From Liolophura sinensis (taxonomy: Eukaryota; Mollusca; Polyplacophora; Chitonida; Chitonidae): a stretch of DNA of 64,000 bases. A program made the translations under genes and the position numbers. The stretch is from assembly GCF_032854445.1 (NCBI RefSeq), contig NC_088295.1:60305249-60369248 (forward strand), written 5' to 3'. The first letter of the stretch is position 1, and each line of letters opens with the position of its first letter. This document shows, one piece after another, positions 56,018 through 64,000 of this stretch. Below the pieces are notes generated by a model. It worked only from the letters and a program-made list of their open reading frames with translations. It had not been told where the DNA came from and did not search any database.

Positions 56018-57847
56018 ATCAGTGTATATCTGTGTTTTGTATCACGGCGTCATTTTGTACGTTTGCACAATGGCAGCACAATGGCTAAGGTAAATCTCAT
56101 CATTGTAAAAGAATACACTACAGTGAGTCGAACTACAGCAGAAACAACATTATGATATTTGGCAGTTGATAATACGTAAGTGGTGAACTGCGACCACCTG
56201 TCAGTTTACCCATAGCTAGTGAAGCTATTTAACACTTGGACCTTCATCGCCAAAATCCACAACTTTATCTGCCACAGGCTACTGCTTTGACTATAGCACG
56301 GAAAACACCTTCGGCGTAGAGAGCTAGAGTAAACGAGACGTCACCTTGCTGTCGATAATGGAGACGCACTGAAACTGTGTCAAGAGGAAGTAAGAATAAA
56401 CTTTTACTGGGTTGGAAAAAATGTAAAAAATATTTAATGCCAGTTTAAGATACTTTGAATGGTAGTCTTTCAGTGGACATAAACATTAGTCAGGTGCTGT
56501 CTTTCACTTTAATGCGGTGGCTTTGAGTTCAGGTTCAGCCAGTGCTGGCTTCGGCTCCAGTCGTACAGGGCTGTTAAGACCCAAATGCATAGAAAAGATA
56601 GACAGAAGGAAAGAAAGAAAGAAAGAAACAAACAAAAAATATAAGTTCACGTTCAACTATGACATCTTCTATCACTGAAGTGAAAAGTGTTCTTTTTTTG
56701 AGGATAATTGAATTTGCATTCAAGTTTGTAAAATGCGGCCATGATCTCTATTAGCAATTCAAAATGCAGTTGTCTAAATATAAATTTCACTTCTACTTAC
56801 TCATGGACGACTTTTTCAAAAATGAAAAGAATCTTTATGCTTTCATTGGTCAACCATAGATTCACAACCTTCGAGATTTATCAGATTTGTGTCGATATAT
56901 CAGTGTGATAAAGTATATACAATGATACTCACTTTACAAAGTGCCTACCTGGATCCCATTGTGACCTTCCTATATACCTTAATGTAATCCTTGCTCTTTG
57001 ACCGGGTCATGGTTTCCTACATGACGGTTTATTTATTTATTTATTTGATTGTGTCTAACGCCCCTTAAGAATTCTCGACTTACAAAACGGCGGTCAGCTT
57101 TTGTAATAAGATTTTTTTTTAAATAAATGAGCTGAAGAACCTGGGGTATACCACTGCCCGTGAGGTATACCATTATTCGTGGGGCATACCACTGTCCGTG
57201 GGGTATACCACTGTCTGAGATACTAGGCACCTGAGTGAATTTAGGCGCCAAAACAGACATTCGTATACTAGCTGTCAACCGAAATGGACGTTCCTGGTCA
57301 ATAATCGAAAGACCTGTTCCCAAAGCATAAAGTTCAACACAAACTAACAAAGAACTAGGAATGTATATAAAGTACGAAATTAAGACGGATTCATGCGAAG
57401 AGTTAACAATTTTTTAGTGTTGTTTGGAAAGACGCAAGGCATGGTCCAGGCTAACGCAGGAAATAGTAACCACGTTAGCTTTGATTACAACTGTTCATAT
57501 CTCCAAGGTGGTCAACATTCTGATTTAACGCGACGATTACACAGCCCCTGGCTTAAGCTGAACTAGACACAACTGTGGAGTAGAGCGCCAGAAATTGTGA
57601 ATATTGCGTCCATATTTACTTACAAGAGTACTATTGTCATTGTAAAATTTAAAAATCTAGAGTGAGGGTGTTGGATAGAATATCTTTGCTACACTAGATG
57701 TTGTAGTAATAACATGTGACCTTAACTAACAGAAAAAGATAATGTCCGTGTACAAATGCCGGTACAAGGTGTACCACCTGGACAGTTTTTGATAAGTACT
57801 ATATGTTTACCTTGTAAACATGGTACATTTGTTGTGTAAACATGTCG

Positions 57848-57905
57848 TATGGCTCAGTTGATTAGCGCTAGCACAGCGTAATGACCCAGGAGCCTCTCAC
57901 CGATG
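57848..57905 (+). repeat. SINE family 1 tRNA-like head only
   Basis: GTATGGCTCAGTTGATTAGC, GCTAGCACAGCGTAATGACC and AGGAGCCTCTCACCGATGC: head without body. It is not a functional tRNA gene; it lacks a B box and tRNA 3' half. Confidence 0.65.
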
Positions 57906-58257
57906 CATTGCATGCATACATATATCGTTGTCATTGATGAATGAATGTGCGCATTGTGCTATTTTACACAGTCCTGTTGTCATTACTTAATGTATCTTTA
58001 TCAATCTACCGTGTGAAGGCAGTCAAACGTACAATTGTGATGTTATATAGGTCAAGCAGGAGCAGGGCTTGCGTCAGTTGAAGGATTCCAAATATCTCAT
58101 GCTTATGAATGCACGTGCCGCATGTAACTCTTTTTGCTCATTAATAATGCATTTCTTTTTTGTTTATTCTTAGTTAATTTATGCAGGGAGGACATTTTTT
58201 GGGATGAATTCGTTATTAATTATATTACAACACATGTTTATACATATATATATCCGA

Positions 58258-58371
<114 letters not shown>

Positions 58372-58737
58372 GGATAAAAGGGTACTGTTCAAGTTCTCGG
58401 AAAGTAATATTTATACACTGATCGTGACAAATCCAGTACAAAGTAAGAAAGAAAATGCGAATATTATTATGTACGTTTAGCTAACAGTAATAACTGTTCA
58501 TGTTTTCTCACGGGAAATGCGCTGAATTGTTAAGGAGTAGGCCTACGCCGGGAACAGGTCGTGATCGAGCTAGGTCAGATGGGACGCGGGTTAAATCCTG
58601 GCCTTGGCCAAGCGGTTTTTGGTTTTCGTCGTTCTCTTTGTTCTTGGGGTCTTGGTGAGCTTAAACGGTCGATGACGCCTATGTGGACATTTGCAAAGTC
58701 TAAGGTTCGTTGCAAACCACTCGTCTTCCATCAATAC

Positions 58738-58910
58738 ATTTATTTATTTATATTTGAATGTTGCTAAACGTCATACTCAAGGAATGTTCACTTATACGAT
58801 GGGTTTTACGGGTGGAGGAAACCATTGAGAAGTTAATATCGAACTTTCCCACATGTGACATACTGATATGCACACCATGTTGGTAAAAGACCACGAGTTA
58901 AGCTCCACAA
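58738..58910 (-). repeat. SINE, family 3, reverse copy
   Basis: TTTATTTATTTATATTTGAA, CTTATACGATGGGTTTTACG, CGAACTTTCCCACATGTGAC and TGATATGCACACCATGTTGG match other family 3 copies. Confidence 0.65.
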
Positions 58911-60235
58911 ACGGCCACACGAGTCCGTCTACGGCTCTAATTCCTTGCCCAGGCGGGATGTTAGCTTCTCTGCATCTGCACTGAGATGAGAGTAGGGTGA
59001 GGTGGAGTGGGTTGGGTAAGGGGAGCAGGGTTCAGAGTGGCAGAGAAGGCACAGAACACGCGTAAATATATACATGTATATACCCGGACTCGGCAACATA
59101 AAGGGAAAGTATAAAGCATTCAATCTGAATTTCAGTTATGGGCGCGTATGCGACGCTGAACGTTTATTGCTTTTTGACACAAGACTTACTCACAAGCACT
59201 CGGACCTGAGCAGTTTTAAATATCAAAAGCTACAATGAATTTCTAGGTATTAGGTAGGACTACGTGTCATGGAAAAAAGTCCTAGTACAATCAGCATAAA
59301 CCTGATTTAATAACATTCCGAGCGAAACATATGTAGAAAATTTAAGTCATTCATAACACTGAAAATGCGTTGACGAATGTGAGGATCCGAGGACACAAAA
59401 ACGCGGAAAAACAACTTTAGAGGAATCTCCACTATGTGTTACTGTAGGGGTTGTTTCCTCTTATGTCTACATTGTGAAAGTAAAGGATGGGATCTGATTG
59501 GACAGTTCATATAATACTAACTCCAACTATAATTTTTTATGTTCACACTATGCCTTTTTTGTTACTTTTTATTAACTTAACGATTAACGATTTTGAAGGC
59601 CGGATATTATTGAGAGAGCTTTTGTTAATAAGGGGGCCGAGTCACTCGTTATCACCCCCTTTTCCGCCGCGCCTACAGCGTCCAGTGCCGAATTTAAAGT
59701 CGCACCGCATGTGTCATTGCCATTGAAACGGCCACGCCTCACACCACTAGATCACCTCCCGCTTCCACCAAAATAAATTTGTGTATCAGTTCGTCAGCAA
59801 ATGAGTGAGAAAATAGCTGACGTAGATCATGGACAACGCATGTATATATTTTCAAAAAATTTATTTATCTACTATAGTGTCTTTTCAGAAATATTTCAAA
59901 ACAATTGGTCTAAATTTTTTGATGTTCACACCTCATGTTCCCGAAAAGGTGATTTTTACAGTCCGTTTTGTTTTATCGTACATGTTGAGAACTTCATAAA
60001 TCATTTCTGATCTATTGACTGAAGAAAATTAACTAAAACTGCTAAATAGGTGGCATGATAAATCTTACATTCCACAACAAACTATGCATGTGTCAAATAA
60101 AATTGCTCAGATGACGACAAAAATATTATCGTCATGTATTAAGACTTTTGAGTAAAAAGTAAAGAAACCGGAAAATAAAAGTGGTTATTACGTGTAGGGT
60201 GAAGTAATGTATATAACTGTTATTATTTGTCTCAC

Positions 60236-60410
60236 CTGATGTCCATTGATCTTTTAAAAGCTCTTCTATAGGGATCTGTATAAATATTCGTGTCAATAAA
60301 ACTTATTGATTTCTGAGATGACCTAAGTCGGAGGAAACGTTGTAGTGAGAACCATGTACAAAAGCACTTTACAGAAACATTGCCTTTTTTATAGAAATCT
60401 GTGTTGAAAT
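60236..60410 (-). CDS. Orphan exon candidate
   Basis: 175 bp with a strong acceptor (TTTTTTTCGTTTGATAG), a strong donor (CAG|GTGAGA) and an open frame reading FNTDFYKKGNVSVKCF near its start and YTDPYRRAFKRSMD near its end. No family recognised and no matching neighbour exon found. In AT-rich DNA a 57-codon open stretch can occur by chance. Confidence 0.25.
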
Positions 60411-62092
60411 CTATCAAACGAAAAAAACCCACAGAATTTCGTGATGCTTATGTCATGTGGGAAACCTCGTAATATATATATATATATAGTCATTATAGTT
60501 CTATCATCTGTTTAAAATCTAATATGTTTTGCTAATCAGTTAATAAGGATTGACCTTAATTGGTCGCATGTTACGTGTTACCAAATTGGCCTTCTGAACA
60601 TCTTTTTGTATTGATTAGAACATTCCAGTATGATATTAAATCGGTTATATCTTTAATATCCCGTTTTCTCTTTCCACAGCTATATATGTCATACATCTTC
60701 ATTAGATATATGATAGATAGATATTTAAAACCCCGTCTTTAAATATTGTTATATGTATTTTATTATTTGTTCTTGAGCTTACCTGGTAAGTGTGAGACCT
60801 ACATTTTCCCCTCTGCGCACGTTATAGCCTGCACTGTAGTTTAGTCGAGCGTTTTCGAGGCTTCGGTGTTTGTGGGTTTCGTGTCATTGTACATAGAGTA
60901 TACAATCTGGAAATATGTGTCGGTGTTGTAAATATGTTTACCATCAAACCATCCAGAAACTTTTTTACGTTAGTCTATAAATATGAGTCTATACATCTGC
61001 ACGTAGCACTCTACCTAATTTTTTGAGACAGTTTTTTGGAGCTTGTAACGCTCACTGTGTGTTTGTGCTATTGCGTACACTTCAACTCAGTTTACCCTGA
61101 AAGTGACTTCGTGTATATTTCCGAGGAGTAAAACGTACATCGCCAGCTCAGCATCACGGACGCCAATGTCAACTCGTTCGCCCTGAAAAGTTACACCTTT
61201 ACAGGCAGTTAGGGATCAACCAAGGTCAACGTGCCCTGTCCACTACAGCTTGTCACTTATCGGACTGTCAGCTCTCGATTTGGGAATTCCTCTTAAGAGT
61301 TGATCCTATATATACGTGGGCTGACTTGCTGAATATTTCATCCGGATCTTGGCGCTGTCATCAGTAAAACACTATATTTTTTTGTAATTATTTGTATTGT
61401 TTTGTATATCATTGTCAGTTGTATTATTTGTCTAATTTGTTTAAATATATGTATTGAACTTACTCAAGCGTCTTCGTGTTTCTTTGTTTGATCATGTGTA
61501 CAGCCTGTCGCTGATCCGAGAGTTGAACAAGTCAGTTGTCTCTCATCGTTACTCTCGGGTACTGGTGTCATTACAAACATAATGAGCATATTCTCTCAGG
61601 CCTAAGAATAGTTTTGTCACGATATTCACCTACAGGCATTATGAATGAGACAAAGGGAATTCCAACCAAAGTCTGGTATGTCTTTGTGAGGACTTATTTT
61701 GCCCTTGAATGATTTATATAATCTTATCATATACAATCAGCACGAAAACACTAATCGATTTTATTTAAAGACATAGAGCACATTGTTAACCTAATATTTA
61801 TGTCATCCGCGTGATTTCGATACAATCGCCGACTGTATATTGCCTCTATAAAAGGTAGGCAATTTGGCGTTCTTACCAGACGATATCCTCGACTTGCACC
61901 CGACGACAACCCATTGAAGTTCTGTCTTCTACAAATTCCTTGTATAAGGTAAGCTATGATTTTCTTTTCTACATGTGATATTTTTACTGCATTGTTTTTA
62001 AGCGCCATACTATAGAATTTTTCGCGTAACCATTGCCAAATTATACTAGCGAACTTCTCTGCTGGTGACGTATTATAGAGGTGGAGGGCTAA

Positions 62093-64000
62093 GTTACCTT
62101 AGTCTGGTATTTCCCCGATTGTGAGTATCTTAGTCTGGTATTTCCCAGATCGTGAGTATCTTAGTCTGGTATTTCCTAGATTGTGAGTATCTTAGTCTGG
62201 TATTTCCTAGATTGTGAGTATCTTAGTCTGGTATTTCCCAGATTGTGAGTATCTTAGTCTGGTGTTTCCTAGATTGTGAGTATCTTAGTCTGGTATTTCC
62301 TAGACTGTGTTTTTCCCAGACTGTGAGTATCGTAATCTAGTATTTCCCCGATTGTAAGTATCTTAGTCTGGTATTTCTCAGATTGTGAATATCTTAGTCT
62401 GGTATTTCTCAGATTGTGAATATCTTAGTCTGGTATTTCTCAGATTGTGAGTTTCTTAGTCTGGTATTTCCCTGAGTGTGAGTATCTTAGTCTGGTATTT
62501 CCCAGATTGTGAATATCGTAGTCTGGTATTTCCTAGATTGTGAGTATCTTAGTCTGGTATTTCCTAGATTGTGAGTATCTTAGTCTGGTATTTCCTAGAT
62601 TGTGAGTATCTTAGTCTGGTATTTCCTAGACTGTGTTTTTCCCAGACTGTGAGTATCGTAATCTGGTATTTCCTAGATTGTGAGTATCTTAGTCTGGTGT
62701 TTCTCAGATTGTGAATATCTTAGTCTGGTATTTCCTAGATTGTGAGTATCTTAGTCTGGTATTTCTCAGATTGTGAATATCTTAGTCTGGTATTTCCCAG
62801 ATTGTGAGTATCTTAGTCTGGTATTTCCTAGATTGTGAGTATCTTAGTCTGGTATTTCCTAGACTGTGTTTTTCCCAGACTGTGAGTATCGTAATCTGGT
62901 ATTTCCCAGATTGTGAGTATCTTAGTCTGGTATTTCTCAGATTGTGAATATCTTAGTCTGGTATTTCTCAGATTGTGAGTATCTTAGTCTGGTATTTCTC
63001 AGATTGTGAATATCTTAGTCTGGTATTTCCCAGATTGTGAATATCTTAGCCTGGTATTTCTCAGATTGTGAGTATCTTAGTCTGGTATTTCTCAGATTGT
63101 GAATATCTTAGTCTGGTATTTCCCAGATTGTGAATATCTTAGTCTGGTATTTCTCAGATTGTGAGTATCATAGTCTGGTATTTCCCTGAGTGTGAGTATC
63201 TTAGTCTGGTATTTCCCAGATTGTGGGTATCTTAGTCTGGTATTTCCTAGATTGTGAGTATCTTAGTCTGGTGTTTCTCAGATTGTGAATATCTTAGTCT
63301 GGTATTTCCCTGATTGTGAGTATCTTAATCTGGTATTTCCCAGATTGTGAGTATCTTAGTCTGGTATTTCCTAGATTGTGAGTATCTTAGTCTGGTGTTT
63401 CTCAGATTGTGAATATCTTAGCCTGGTATTTCTCAGATTGTGAGTATCTTAGTCTGGTATTTCTCAGATTGTGAATATCTTAGTCTGGTATTTCCCAGAT
63501 TGTGAGTATCTTAGTCTGGTATTTCCTAGATTGTGAGTATCTTAGTCTGGTATTTCCTAGACTGTGTTTTTCCCAGACTGTGAGTATCGTAATCTGGTAT
63601 TTCCCAGATTGTGAGTATCTTAGTCTGGTATTTCTCAGATTGTGAATATCTTAGTCTGGTATTTCTCAGATTGTGAGTATCTTAGTCTGGTATTTCTCAG
63701 ATTGTGAATATCTTAGTCTGGTATTTCCCAGATTGTGAATATCTTAGCCTGGTATTTCTCAGATTGTGAGTATCTTAGTCTGGTATTTCTCAGATTGTGA
63801 ATATCTTAGTCTGGTATTTCCCAGATTGTGAATATCTTAGTCTGGTATTTCTCAGATTGTGAGTATCATAGTCTGGTATTTCCCTGAGTGTGAGTATCTT
63901 AGTCTGGTATTTCCCAGATTGTGGGTATCTTAGTCTGGTATTTCCTAGATTGTGAGTATCTTAGTCTGGTGTTTCTCAGATTGTGAATATCTTAGTCTGG
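62093..64000. repeat. 31-bp satellite-like tandem array, open at the window end
   Basis: Roughly 60 units of AGTATCTTAGTCTGG plus TATTTCCCAGATTGTG, with variants (TTCTCAG, TTCCTAG, GTGAATATC). A variant carrying an extra ACTGTGTTTTTCCCAG segment recurs near 62300, 62630, 62865 and 63560. A block from about 62.8 to 63.3 kb reappears 698 bp later with no difference that I can see, so a higher-order repeat has formed. No spacer sequences are present, so it is not a CRISPR. Confidence 0.95.

Noticed and set aside
57848-57905. tRNA gene
   Set aside because: Only a SINE-type A-box region; no B box, acceptor stem or anticodon arm that would fold as a tRNA.
62093-64000. CRISPR array
   Set aside because: Units are contiguous with no unique spacers, diverge internally, and the genome is eukaryotic.

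Overview
The window is animal nuclear DNA: AT-rich, with genes split into many short exons by GT-AG introns, several tRNA-derived SINE families, MITE-like palindromes and large minisatellites. The SINE types (a tRNA-like head, a conserved GC-rich body and an AAATAAATAAA tail) and the presence of an animal-type family 3 glycosidase suggest a lophotrochozoan, most likely a mollusc. I cannot name the species.

Layout. (1) 1.4-24.9 kb, + strand: a membrane-type Xaa-Pro aminopeptidase (XPNPEP2-like). I could trace 21 exons with consistent reading phase, ending in a hydrophobic tail typical of a GPI anchor signal. (2) 24.9-28.4 kb: no gene seen. (3) 28.4-31.5 kb, - strand: the last three exons of an unrecognised single-pass membrane protein whose cytoplasmic tail carries several Yxx(L/I/V) motifs; its 5' exons are not resolved. 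(4) 34.5-43.6 kb, - strand: a decayed copy of a GH3 beta-xylosidase-like gene with two nonsense codons, a 2-nt deletion, a damaged splice donor, one exon not found and the 3' end missing. (5) 46.1-55.7 kb, - strand: the intact GH3 paralogue, 12 exons joining to exactly 739 codons plus stop. (6) 56-62 kb: mostly non-coding, with MITE and SINE debris, a long (TA)n tract and one orphan exon candidate. (7) 62.1-64.0 kb: a 31-bp satellite-like array running off the window end.

The most unusual structure is in intron 2 of both GH3 copies. There the 3' end of exon 2 together with its 5' splice site has been amplified into about 1 kb of ~53-bp tandem units. The intact gene therefore carries at least eleven exact GTGAGT decoy donors directly downstream of its real donor. 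The two arrays have separate consensus sequences, which points to an array older than the gene duplication and homogenised separately in each copy.

The two complete genes encode a secreted or lysosomal-type glycosidase and a cell-surface exopeptidase. Nothing in the sequence links them functionally. Exon coordinates come from reading splice signals and reading phase by eye, guided by family knowledge; no alignment or transcript evidence was available.
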